Origin: Kitagawia praeruptora | Lineage: Eukaryota; Streptophyta; Magnoliopsida; Apiales; Apiaceae | Length of the DNA: 64,000 bases | Reading direction: 5' to 3' | Assembly: GCA_037693485.1 (NCBI GenBank) | Contig: CM075348.1 | Coordinates: forward strand, 37,194,501-37,258,500 | Shown: positions 9,823 through 20,742 of the stretch, in pieces | Layout: each line of letters starts with the position of its first letter | Numbering within the stretch: the first letter of the stretch is position 1 | Notes under the pieces: generated by a model | What the model was told of the DNA's origin: nothing | The model's database searches: none | Seen by the model: the letters and a program-made list of their open reading frames with translations, nothing else | Position numbers and translations under genes: made by a program

Positions 9823-11111
9823 TGTTGAGTATTGAACACGGTAAAAGAATACAGAGGGGGGGTGAATGGATTCTTGAACTTTTCTTGGATTGAGTCTGTG
9901 TAGCAGATAAGTGCCTGTGTGTGCAGAAATTAAGGTGCGGATAAATAAACAACACAAGACACAATATCACTTTAATCTAATGTATATTAGATAAAGGTTG
10001 CTACAATCTGTGAATACAAATGGTAGTATTCTCAGCTTCGTTTTTCTCAGAGAGATATAGCTTACAGTGTATGAAAAACTTGACTCACAAAGTTACTAAG
10101 TTATGAAGTGAGGCTGTGTCCTTATAGAACATGGATACAGCCTGCTTACTACAAATAAGGTAGCTAAAACACATTACTTTCTAGTCTGTCTATCCTTTTT
10201 GAGTAAGTGTCCAAACGGTTACAGATTTGACTTTGCAAAGCCTGTTTAGATCCACTTCTTTAGCTCCTTGTCTCTTCTATATCTCTCCAAGCTTCCTTGT
10301 AGGCTTTCCAGAGCACGTTACAGGTTGTGGTCCATAAAGTGCATTGGCTTGTTGCAGGTTTCTGACTTGTACAATTTCTTCAGTATTTTGTCTCCAAGAA
10401 TGTATTCGAGAAGTGACTAAGTAAGTGATTCGAGAACTAGAATTGACTTGATCGATAACTCTGAGTTCTCGAATACTGTTATAGTGACATATCGAACCAC
10501 TTCTCGAATAGCTCTTTTCCATCAGGATTCCTTGAGTTGTCGAATAGAGCATTTGACTTATCGAATCCTCGAGTTGTCGAATAGCTTTCTGAGTCTTTGA
10601 GATATCGAATGGAACTTTGACTTGTTGACTCTTTGAGAACTCGAATACCATCTTGACTTGTTGACTTCTTGAGTTCTCGAATAGAGTAGTAGACATATCG
10701 AATCCCTGAGATATCGAATGAGATATCGAACAGTGTATTCAGAGATATCGAATAGTGTCTTGAGATATCGAATCTCTGACTTCTCAAATGCTGGACTTCT
10801 CGAATAGACAAATATACTTCTCGAATTGGTACTTAGGCAAATTCTTCATTTCTTCAAATCCCAACTGTGATTATTTGGCAGTCTTTAACTCCTTGCTTGA
10901 GGCATGAACCATGGAACTTCTTTCAAGCATTATTCTAGACTCTATTTGTACAGTTACACAACTAGGATTTGATGCCTATTACAAGTACAATACAAACAGA
11001 AACTCTACAACTAGAGGTTCCCTCAGTTAAGAGGTCATGTAAGTAATGCAAAGCATTACAAACAATTAGGCTTGTTATTAGATGTATACAGGCATGCCTC
11101 TGTAACTAACA
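9823..11111 (-). repeat. 5' LTR of copy 1
   Basis: 1,289 bp, bounded by TGTT...AACA. The right end abuts gaaatgtata (spacer). It differs from the 5' LTR of copy 3 by several substitutions (for example ttttcc for ttttca and ctcaaatg for ctcgaatg) and matches the 5' LTR of copy 2. It contains a dense TCGA motif array at 10403-10827. Confidence 0.93.
10403..10827. promoter_or_regulatory. TCGA motif array inside the LTR
   Basis: About 20 TCGA cores in 425 bp, mostly as GTTCTCGAATAG, CTTCTCGAATAG, GATATCGAAT or GTTGTCGAATAG on the plus strand. The array is conserved in all five LTRs of the window. A regulatory (enhancer or RNA-structure) role is inferred. A 139-codon ORF that runs through it looks like a by-product of the repeats. 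Confidence 0.5.
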
Positions 11112-14100
11112 GAAATGTATAATTTGTTTTAACAGAAATTAATATTTAGATATATTATGTAATACAGCAAGATTCTATTAAGTGTTTTGTTAGTTATTTT
11201 GAAATTGTAATACTACTTTAGTAGATATTTATATTAAAATTTCTACTAAATATTTTATTGATCTAAAATAAGTTTTGAATATAGTTAGACAAAAGTACAA
11301 CACTATAAATGATTCATCAAAAATTTAAGAAAATCCATAGAATTTTTTTTGAATTAAAATTCAATTTTGTATAACATGTCTTTTAAAATAATTCTCGAAA
11401 GAATCTCAAAAAGATAATAAAAGGAAATAAATTGATATTTGAATCACGTAAGAGAATCTTGGTGTATTAGACAATATTTTTTTATGTAACTTAATCTCAA
11501 AAGAAATGTATAGTTTTTTTTAAATGTATAAAAACATTATGCAACCCACCAAAATTCTCTTAGGTGTTTTGTTAATTATTTTTAAATTGTAGTATTATTT
11601 AATTAGATGTTTATATTAACTTTTTTTAAACTTTTGAGATTTTTCAAACTATTATAATATTTTTAATTAAAATAATATTTTTAATTTTTGAGATTTTTAC
11701 GAATTATAATTTAATTTTTTTTTAAACACGTAAGAGAATCTTGGTGTGTAACATAATATTTCTAAATATAACATAATTTTAGAAGATATGTACAATTTTT
11801 GTATTTAAAAAAATATATAGAAATATTTTGTAATATACCAAGATTCTCTTAGGTATTTTGTTAATTTTTTTGAAATCGTAATATTACTTTTTTATATATT
11901 TATATTATTGTTTTAAAATAAGTTTTGAATATAGGTAGGTACAAGTACAACACAATAAATGATTCATCAAAATATTATGTAACCCACCAAGATTCTCTTA
12001 GGTATTTTGTTAAATATTTTAAAATTGTAATATTATTTTATTAAATATTTATATTAATTTTTTTAAGACTTTTGAGATTGTTCAAAGTATTGTAATATTT
12101 TTATTTTTTAAGATTTTTCAAATAAGAATTTAATTTTTTTTTAAAACACATAAGAGAATCTTGGCGTGTAATATAATATTTCTAAATATAACTTAATTTT
12201 AGAAGAAATGCATAATTTTTTTATAAAAAAATTAAATATTTAGAAATATTATGTAATATACCAAGATTTTCTTAGGTGTTTTGTTAATTACTCTGAAATC
12301 GTAATACTACTTTATTAGATATTTATATTAAAATTCTACTAAATATTTTATCGATCTAAAATAAGTTTTGAATGTAGTTAGACATAAGTACAACACTATA
12401 AATGATTCAACGAAAATTTATGAAAATCCATAGAATTTTTTGTTGAATTTGAAATTTAATTTCATAGCATGTCTTTTAAAATAATTCTCGAAGAAAAGGA
12501 AATAAATTAATATAATGATTTGAAATACATAAGAGAATCTTGGTGTATTAAACGATATTTTTATATGTAACTTAATTTTCAAAGAAATGTATTGTTTTTT
12601 CTTTTAAATGTATAAAAAAGGAAAATGTTATTTTCAGAGCAAATTTTTAATTTCCACAGAGTTGTTTGTGAGCTATTGTATTAGAATATGCTACAAATTG
12701 TCAATGCAAGTCGAATATGACAACTCTGAAAATAAAAAAAAATGCACTGGAAATCATTTCCCTACAAAAATTATGTAACCCACCAAGATTCTGTTAGGTG
12801 TTTTGTTAATTATTTTAAAATTGTACTATTATTTTATTAGATATTTATATTAAAGTTTTTTAAACTTTTCATATTCTTCAAAGTAATATAATATTTTTAT
12901 TTAAAATAATATTTTTAATTTTTGAGATTTTTTCAAATTAGAATTTATTTTTTGAAACACGTAAAAGAATCCTGGTGTGTAACATAATATTTCTAAATAT
13001 AACTTATTTTTAGAAGAAATGTATAATTTTTTTTAACAGAAATAAATATTTAGATATATTATGTAATACAGCAAGATTCTATTAAGTGTTTTGTTAGTTA
13101 TTTTGAAATTGTAATACTACTTTAGTAGATATTTATATTAAAATTTCTACTAAATATTTTATTGATCTAAAATAAGTTTTGAATATAGTTAGACAAAAGT
13201 ACAACACTATAAATGATTCATTAAAAATTTAAGAAAATCCATAGAATTTTTTTTTAATTAAAATTCAATTTTGTATAACATGTCTTTTAAAATAATTCTC
13301 GAAAGAATCTTAAAAAGATAATAAAAGGAAATAAATTGATATTTGAATCACGTAAGAGAATCTTGGTGTATTAGACAATATTTTTTTATGTAACTTAATC
13401 TCAAAAGAAATGTATAGTTTTTTTTAAATGTATAAAAACATTATGCAACCCACCAAAATTCTCTTAGGTGTTTTGTTAATTATTTTTAAATTGTAGTATT
13501 ATTTAATTAGATGTTTATATTAACTTTTTTTTAAACTTTTGAGATTTTTCAAACTATTATAATATTTTTACCTAAAATAATATTTTTAATTTTTGAGATT
13601 TTTACGAATTAGAATTTAATTTTTTTTGAAACACGTAAGAGAATCTTGGTGTGCAACATAATATTTCTAAATATAACATAATTTTAGAAGATATCTACAA
13701 TTTTTGTATTTAAAAATATATATAGAAATATTATGTAATATACCAAGATTCTCTTAGGTATTTTGTTAATTTTTGTGAAATCGTAATATTACTTTTTTAT
13801 ATATTTATATTATTGTTCTAAAATAAGTTTTGAATATAGGTAGATACAAGTACAACACAATAAATGATTCATCGAAAATTTAAGAAAATCTACATAATTT
13901 TTTTTGAGTTGGAATTCAATTGTTTGATAGCATATTTTTTTAAAAAATTCTCTAAAAAAGATAATAAAAGGAAATAAATTGATATAATAAGTTGCAACAA
14001 GTAAGAGAATCTTGGTGTAGTGAATGATATTTTTATATGTAAAATGTATAGTTTTTTTAAAATGTATAAAAATATTATGTAAACTACCAAGATTTTCTTA

Positions 14101-14535
14101 GGTATTTTGTTAATTACTTTAAAATCGTATTATTACTTTATTTAAATTCATTAAATAATATCTTATTAAGTGTTTCAATTTAAGAAAAATGGACTGTACA
14201 AGGTATTTAATAAAGACGAGATTCTTTTGTGTGTTCTTGTATAATTTAAACATTTATTTGATTATAAGTTTTGTGTGTTAGATTTTTAATGTAAGATTTT
14301 GTTAAGACTATAAATTCATTAATATGATCATATTAGTGTTTTTGTTAAGAATCTGTTAAGATTCTGTTAAGACTATATATATAAGAAAAGTATATATTGC
14401 AGAGATGAGACATTATGATAATGTATTATGTTGCCATATTTAATTATTGATTTTGATAGGGAATGTTCGATCTTTAAAAAAATGGTAATTTAATCAGAAT
14501 CAATTGATTGATATGCAATCTTATTACATTATTTT
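11112..14535. repeat. AT-rich 3.42 kb spacer, first copy
   Basis: No gene. The stretch is built from alternating direct and inverted copies of a motif like CCAAGATTCTCTTAGGT, each direct copy followed by a TTTTGTTAATT tract, the inverse reading TAAGAGAATCTTGG. There are ten direct copies (about 11168, 11551, 11847, 11985, 12261, 12782, 13070, 13452, 13742, 14088) and eight inverse copies (about 11450, 11729, 12150, 12530, 12960, 13353, 13636, 14002). Roughly 1 kb starting near 11110 recurs from about 13015 at a 1.9 kb offset. It probably represents nested MITEs or a degenerate satellite. The right end carries the ATTTT (14531-14535) that flanks the copy 2 LTR. Confidence 0.8.
12615..12770. 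mobile_element. Small MITE-like insertion in the spacer
   Basis: About 155 bp with imperfect terminal inverted repeats: left GGAAAATGTTATTTTCAGAG, right end in reverse GGGAAATGATTTCCAGTGCA. Elsewhere in the spacer the flanking words (tgtataaaa and attatg...cccacc) are joined directly, so this segment looks inserted. The superfamily is undetermined; the flanking A-run hides any target duplication. Confidence 0.5.
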
Positions 14536-15826
14536 TGTTGAGTATTGAACACGGTAAAAGAATACAGAGGGGGGGGGTGAATGGATTCTTGAACTTTTCT
14601 TGGATTGAGTCTGTGTAGCAGATAAGTGCCTGTGTGTGCAGAAATTAAGGTGCGGATAAATAAACAACACAAGACACAATATCACTTTAATCTAATGTAT
14701 ATTAGATAAAGGTTGCTACAATCTGTGAATACAAATGGTAGTATTCTCAGCTTCGTTTTTCTCAGAGAGATATAGCTTACAGTGTATGAAAAACTTGACT
14801 CACAAAGTTACTAAGTTATGAAGTGAGACTGTGTCCTTATAGAACATGGATACAGCCTGCTTACTACAAATAAGGTAGCTAAAACACATTACTTTCTAGT
14901 CTGTCTATCCTTTTTGAGTAAGTGTCCAAACGGTTACAGATTTGACTTTGCAAAGCCTGTTTAGATCCACTTCTTTAGCTCCTTGTCTCTTCTATATCTC
15001 TCCAAGCTTCCTTGTAGGCTTTCCAGAGCACGTTACAGGTTGTGGTCCATAAAGTGCTTTGGCTTGTTGCAGGTTTCTGACTTGTACAATTTCTTCAGTA
15101 TTTTGTCTCCAAGAATGTATTCGAGAAGTGACTAAGTAAGTGATTCGAGAACTAGAATTGACTTGATCGATAACTCTGAGTTCTCGAATACTGTTATAGT
15201 GACATATCGAACCACTTCTCGAATAGCTCTTTTCAATCAGGATTCCTTGAGTTGTCGAATAGAGCATTTGACTTATCGAATCCTCGAGTTGTCGAATAGC
15301 TTTCTGAGTCTTTGAGATATCGAATGGAACTTTGACTTGTTGACTCTTTGAGAACTCGAATACCATCTTAACTTGTTGACTTCTTGAGTTCTCGAATAGA
15401 GTAGTAGACATATCGAATCCCTGAGATATCGAATGAGATATCGAACAGTGTATTCAGAGATATCGAATAGTGTCTTGAGATATCGAATCTCTGACTTCTC
15501 GAATGCTGGACTTCTCGAATAGACAAATATACTTCTCGAATTGGTACTTAGGCAAATTCTTCATTTCTTCAAATCCCAACTGTGATTATTTGGCAGTCTT
15601 TAACTCCTTGCTTGAGGCATGAACCATGGAACTTCTTTCAAGCATTATTCTAGACTCTATTTGTACAGTTACACAACTAGGATTTGATGCCTATTACAAG
15701 TACAATACAAACAGAAACTCTACAACTAGAGGTTCCCTCAGTTAAGAGGTCATGTAAGTAATGCAAAGCATTACAAACAATTAGGCTTGTTATTAGATGT
15801 ATACAGGCATGCCTCTGTAACTAACA
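14536..15826 (-). repeat. 3' LTR of copy 2
   Basis: 1,291 bp, TGTT...AACA, followed internally by the polypurine tract. It is copy-3-like (gtgagactg and cttaacttg variants). A private change (gtgcTttgg near 15,056) is absent from all other LTRs, and its G-run is nine bases long. Confidence 0.93.
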
Positions 15827-15840
15827 ATCTCCCCCAAATT
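15827..15840 (-). other. Polypurine tract, copy 2
   Basis: Minus strand reads AATTTGGGGGAGAT directly before the TGTTAG start of the 3' LTR: the plus-strand DNA primer of LTR retrotransposons. Its place adjacent to the lower-coordinate LTR confirms the minus orientation. Confidence 0.88.
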
Positions 15841-15987
15841 GTGAGTGAGACCCTTAGTCACAATTTCATGTCTGATAACAAGCCTAACATACATTAAAGA
15901 TAAAACTTTTAAAAGTACAGGTATGTGATTTGATTGAACACATAAATGAAATTACAAGATAAATACTTCTTACAGTATGATGAGGTA

Positions 15988-17976
15988 CTAGCCGTTTTCT
16001 TTTGATTGCATCTCCATTGCCTTGGCTTGTAGATCATCATATGCTTTCTGTTTCCTTTCTTTCTCCTTTCTTGCAATCTCATCTACTGCTCTCATGATTT
16101 CTGTCATAGCATCCAATTCTTCAATCATAATAGAGTTTTTGAAATCTTCAAGCACTGGCTTCAGAATGTTGGCAGGATAGTGACTGAGTAGGTTCATTCT
16201 TATATTGACATTGTCTCCATTTCTCCTCCTATACTTCACCACATAGGGATCAAACTGAACTCTACACAATCCCTTTGCCCTTAGCTTTTCTGCTTCAATC
16301 TCCAGTCTATCAATTTCTTTCTCCCTTTCTAACCATTTCTCATAGCAGCCCTTCCTTATCTTCTCAGCATATTCTTTCTTCATTTTCACAAAGTCAATCA
16401 ATTCCAGCTTCCATACTTTCTCCACCTTGTCCTTAGAATCCAGCAATGCAATGATTCTTTCTATCTCATACAATTTACCCCAATGTTGACAACCCCCTTG
16501 TTTGAATTTCATTTCTTTCCCATCAGTGTACTTGATTACAAGGTGGTCATCCACAATTGCAGCATAGCATATCTTTTGAGCTCTTAGAAATAGCAGTTGC
16601 TCTTCATCAAAGTCTTCATCAAGTGGCTGGAGCTTTAATCCTGGAAGGATTGTTAGGGCTCTAGATTTGGATAGCTTCACTCTCCTTGCAGCATGTTTAA
16701 ATTTTATCCTCTTGACATGGTTGCTTGGCAGAAATCTTTGACCTTGGTTGGTAGACCATAGTAGTATTCCATTAGCAGATTGCTTTCTGAAACATACACA
16801 TGGTTTCTTGACTTGAATCTTCTTCTTTTCTTGAGATGGTAAGACAGTTGCAGAAGCCATAGATGTAGATTTTGCTAGGTCACTACTAACAGTATTCACC
16901 CTAGACTTAGAGTCTTGTGTTGTGGTGAGATTACTGCTAGCATTGCCTAAGGCTTGCTGTCTTCCACTCTTTCTCACATATGTTTTACCCTGGTCATCAT
17001 CATCCTTTTCATCCTTGTCCCCCTTTTTCTTCTTATCTTCATCACCCTTATCTCTCCTGTGATGTCTTCTCCTCCCATCACCTTTGTCTTCAGAATCATC
17101 ATCCTTATTTCTCCTAGGTTGAGCCATCTCTGGAATTTCACCAGTTGCAATATAGGTTCTGAGGATATGCAGTGCCTCAATTTCTTCAGCATTTCTGGCT
17201 CCAACCTTCTTCTGTAATTGATCAATGATAGCAATGATCAGTCTGTGATTTCTGGAGGTGAGATCATGAGGAATGACCAATTGCTTGATATCTTCAATTC
17301 TGGTACCAGACTGATAAATAATTGTCCATGGCTTCTTGATCACTTCTGGTAGCCTTGTAGGTTGACCATTCCTCAAATCATCAAACAGACTCTTGCTGTT
17401 CTCATTTTTCTTCTCAATGATCTCAAGTATGGCATCTATCTCTGAGTGCTTTAGGTCTTGTAGAGTCTGGTATGTTAGATGCCATATCTTTAGTTTGGAA
17501 ACCATCACTATCTCCTTGACCCATATATTGTTGACTTTCTTGGGGATGACAGTGATGTAGTCTATCTGCTTCTTCACCTCCCTCAGATAAAACTGAGTGT
17601 CACCAACCTGTTCCCTTATGGCTTTCAGAAACTCCAAGAAGGCTTTATCATGATAGTCATTGGAGTTAGCAACTTCTTGTAGCTTGGCCTCAGTAACAAC
17701 TTTGACTTCTACAGGCTTGGCACTCTCAGATATAGAGATTGGAGGTTTGTCAGATGGCATACTCCCTGCAACCACTGTGGTAGTTATGGATTGCTTTTGT
17801 CCTCCAGGAGTAGTGATGTGCACAGTTGGTAAGGTGACAACTGGCAAGATAGATGGAGGCTCATCTACTTTGGCTTTTCCCTTGCCAGGCACATTTGCTA
17901 GAGACTTAGAAGCCCTTTGTTGACCACCCTCTTTGATTATTATGCCTTTCTCTCCCTTTGTCTCCCCCTTTGAATT
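15988..17976 (-). pseudogene. Downstream part of the split accessory ORF, copy 2
   Basis: The frame directly after the TAA at 17977-17979 stays open for 28 + 634 codons, in the same frame as the upstream 921-aa ORF. No ATG opens it near the start (first usable start is GTG at 17892), so it is more likely a remnant of the single long frame seen in copy 1 than an independent gene. It contains a Lys/Asp/Arg-rich low-complexity block about 265-305 residues in, and a C-terminal highly charged helical region likely to form coiled coils. No catalytic motif is recognised. Translation would need stop readthrough or reinitiation. Confidence 0.75.
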
Positions 17977-20742
17977 TTAGTTCCTAGCCTTATTCTCCCC
18001 CTTAGGCTTGTTGTCAGGCACAGAGGCTGTAGAAATGTCCTTTGGGAGTGAAGATTCATCAGGTAGAGGGAGACCCATATGCTTCATCATTGCAGCTAAC
18101 ATGGATTGTTGATGCAGAAGGACATCAGCTGTGGTGGATGCTTGAGTGTCCAACTGATCATTTAGCAATGCAACCTTTTCTGTGAGATGAGCATTGGTCT
18201 TGGTGAGAGTAGCTACCTCCTGCTCAAGAGTGTTGACCTTAGTGAATAACTCATTGGCCTTGAAGCCAGATAAAGATTGATCCTGCAGCCTCTTCACTTC
18301 ATATTTAGACAATTCATGCACAGGGACATCAGTCACTAGTCTATCACCATAAAGATTTTTGAACATTATCCTCAGCATGGCATTGGCATCTGTAGTCTGG
18401 TCAGATAGATTCTGAAATTGATGCCCCAGACCTGTGACAGCATCTTTTAGCACAGCCAGCCCATTGTCCACCTGAGTGCAGGTAGAGTTGCAGTGTTTGA
18501 TGTCCTTGAACACACTGTCCAATTGAGGAAATTTAGCATCAAAGGCCCTCTTGACTTCTGCTACTGAAGTGGCTGTCTTATCACACACCCTGTTGACTTC
18601 AGTTTTGACTCCCTTGCCAAGATAGTGTGCAGCCTTGAGGAAACCCTTGTAGGAGTCATTTACAGCTTCATACACTTCACCAGGTGACAGGGATTTTGCA
18701 TTGGAGCCCAGTGAAGTGATGTATTCCTCCCTGAGATACTGAAGTGCTTCATCGAGAGTAATATCATATTTTCCTTGCAACCAGGCATCTATGTTGCCAT
18801 CTCTCTCAGCATCATCAATGATCTTTGACTTCTGCACTTCCACATCATCCCTATGGCATAACAGAATAGCCTCATAGTATGGATTGGGCATGTCTGCAGT
18901 GAGAAGGTGCTGAGCAATCTTTGTGAACTCAGGAATCTGATCCACAATTAAGCTTTGAAGTGCTTCAACCGTCAATTGTTGTGGAACAGACCCTGATCCT
19001 GAAGCACTGTCATGTTGCACAGGCTTCAGCCATGTTGACATGAAGTCAGAGCTAGAGCTAGGCAAGCTAGTCTCCTCAGTTACAGATGCAACTTCTGTAA
19101 CCGGATGGATTGACTCTACTACTGGTGTCACCACAGAAGTGGGATGAATTACACCAGCAGTTGACACAGGCACAGAGTCTCTAGTAAAAACTAGGGGAAC
19201 CTCTGTGTTTGTGATGGTGTCATTAGGATATGCCTCAGCATGCATTCCCTCACCATCTAAATGTGGGTTCTGAGTGGTGAACAAAGTGTCATGCACTAAG
19301 TCACTTGAAATTATTGGCTCATCAAGCGAAAAGGATTCTTGATGATCAATACCTTGCATCTCAGTTGTCTGAGTTGCAGGTTCCAAAGAAATTTCAGAGT
19401 TAGATTCTGGAAGAGAAGTGTGTTTTAGAGTAGATTTTGGCAACTCCCCCTGAGAGATAGAGGGAGTTTCAAAAGTGATGTGCTCTCCACTCAGTGTTGT
19501 GCCAGCCTTATCACTCCCATGTGCTGACTCTATACAAGAGGGTGCATTGGGGAGAATGCTTGATTCTATAGGTGCACCCTGTTGAGAGGATACACCTAGT
19601 GAGCTGTGTGCCCCTGATTTTACAACTTCAGCCATTTGTGTGACTGAAGAGGTGGTCTTAGTTTTCTTCTTCTTTGTTCTGTGTAAGGGTAACTCAGGTT
19701 CCTCACTTCCTAGACCTAATTCAACAGCTAATGCTGCTTCAGACAAGATATTTAAAGGTGCAGACATTACTTCCTTTCTCTTCTTTTTACTAACATCACC
19801 CTTTTGAGAGGATGATGCAGTTGGCTCAGTAAGAGGTAGAGTGTTTGGTTGAGAGGGTTGGTTAGCAGGCCCTGGGTTAGCATTTTGTTCTACTTGCTTG
19901 GGCTGTGCTAACTTAGATTTTGCATCAAATGTTGGCATGTTGTGGGGGTAAGTCCTAAACAAACTCTCCATATGGGGAGTTATGTTCAGTCTTACATCCA
20001 CATCATTCCTAGTTTCCAAGTTACCAAAAATGAGTTTGGTCATGGACTTAGGATAGCCTATTTTATTTTTATCAATCCCAGGCAATTCAATCAATGAAGC
20101 ATTTTTATAATTAAGTACAGATTGAATAAAGCGAGGGAAGAAAATATCAGTACCTCTCTTGGTTGTGTTCTTACCAAGTCTCCCATATAATTCTTGAAGT
20201 ATGATTTGGCCAACATCTATCTTCTTTCCATAGGCCAAAGCATATCCAATTTGCTGCACAGGTGCACTGATTTGATCAAAGCTTGATTTCCTGGAAGTGA
20301 AGACTTGGAGAAGAGTTGCAAACACATAGCTCCACTCCTTTCTCAGATTCTTTCTGTTTAGCTTTCCAAGGTTAATCCCATCTGAGTAGTTTATGAACTC
20401 AAAGAATTCCTCCAACTCTGCATTAGTGGCCATTCTGTCAAATGACTCTTGTTGTAGTCCTAGTGCTTGGTTCATGTCTGCAGTAGTGATAGTGATTTCC
20501 TTATCTTGAACCTTGCAGTAGATGACATAGGAAGTGATTGCGTTTTCCAGGGCTACAACCTCCACAATAGCAGTACTCCAGAATTGTTCCAGAATATCGA
20601 GATACAGAGTTGGGTTGGCAGAGAGTGCATCCTTGATATATGACTCAGCCATCCATTTCACAAAGCACTTGAAATTTGCATTGGGTGCTTCAACATCACT
20701 AGTGAGAGCGATGAAGTTGGTGTTGAACTTTACTGTTGCCAT
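17977..20742 (-). CDS. Accessory (env-position) ORF, upstream 921-aa part, copy 2
   Basis: ATG at 20742, TAA at 17977-17979. Residues 1-270 form a compact-looking domain that includes the word FWSTA. I associate this with accessory ORFs of large plant copia elements, from memory and unverified. Residues 270-620 are Ser/Thr/Pro-rich with basic clusters (KKKRK, HRTKKKKTK) that could be nuclear localisation signals. Residues 640-900 are helical, ending in a leucine-heptad stretch near 860-890. There is no signal peptide or membrane helix. The ORF is sense to pol and 850 bp downstream of it, so it probably needs its own mRNA. Its start-proximal half is copy-1-like and its end copy-3-like. Confidence 0.85.
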   Translation of the reverse strand: MATVKFNTNFIALTSDVEAPNANFKCFVKWMAESYIKDALSANPTLYLDILEQFWSTAIVEVVALENAITSYVIYCKVQDKEITITTADMNQALGLQQESFDRMATNAELEEFFEFINYSDGINLGKLNRKNLRKEWSYVFATLLQVFTSRKSSFDQISAPVQQIGYALAYGKKIDVGQIILQELYGRLGKNTTKRGTDIFFPRFIQSVLNYKNASLIELPGIDKNKIGYPKSMTKLIFGNLETRNDVDVRLNITPHMESLFRTYPHNMPTFDAKSKLAQPKQVEQNANPGPANQPSQPNTLPLTEPTASSSQKGDVSKKKRKEVMSAPLNILSEAALAVELGLGSEEPELPLHRTKKKKTKTTSSVTQMAEVVKSGAHSSLGVSSQQGAPIESSILPNAPSCIESAHGSDKAGTTLSGEHITFETPSISQGELPKSTLKHTSLPESNSEISLEPATQTTEMQGIDHQESFSLDEPIISSDLVHDTLFTTQNPHLDGEGMHAEAYPNDTITNTEVPLVFTRDSVPVSTAGVIHPTSVVTPVVESIHPVTEVASVTEETSLPSSSSDFMSTWLKPVQHDSASGSGSVPQQLTVEALQSLIVDQIPEFTKIAQHLLTADMPNPYYEAILLCHRDDVEVQKSKIIDDAERDGNIDAWLQGKYDITLDEALQYLREEYITSLGSNAKSLSPGEVYEAVNDSYKGFLKAAHYLGKGVKTEVNRVCDKTATSVAEVKRAFDAKFPQLDSVFKDIKHCNSTCTQVDNGLAVLKDAVTGLGHQFQNLSDQTTDANAMLRIMFKNLYGDRLVTDVPVHELSKYEVKRLQDQSLSGFKANELFTKVNTLEQEVATLTKTNAHLTEKVALLNDQLDTQASTTADVLLHQQSMLAAMMKHMGLPLPDESSLPKDISTASVPDNKPKGENKARN

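Larger units (their letters stand above)
1..11111 (-). mobile_element. Ty1/copia (Sirevirus-like) retrotransposon, copy 1 (element A), partial
   Basis: This is the 5' LTR, primer site, gag, pol and most of the accessory ORF of a giant copia element on the minus strand. Its 3' end lies left of the window. Protease-integrase-RT-RNase H order in pol defines Ty1/copia. An extra long ORF between pol and the 3' LTR plus a gag with zinc knuckles and a long coiled-coil extension are typical of the Sirevirus (SIRE/Maximus) branch; that lineage call is from family knowledge, not a tree. The base after the 5' LTR starts gaaat, unlike copy 3. Gag, pol and 5' LTR are identical to those of copy 2 as far as I can see, but differ from copy 3. 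Confidence 0.93.

Noticed and set aside
7270..9957. Longer Gag starting 60 codons upstream in copies 1 and 2
   Set aside because: The extra part is translated LTR and primer-site sequence and is not open in copy 3; the MSSNTPK start fits the family.
13890..14090. 66-codon minus ORF in the spacer
   Set aside because: Low-complexity AT-rich frame rich in Ile/Leu/Tyr without any homology signal.
11112..14535. CRISPR-like array of the regularly recurring word in the spacer
   Set aside because: Repeats are degenerate, alternate in orientation and lack uniform spacers; the DNA is plant nuclear.
15988..17892. Independent 634-aa gene in copies 2 and 3
   Set aside because: It starts at GTG, lies in the same frame as the upstream ORF, and is continuous with it in copy 1.
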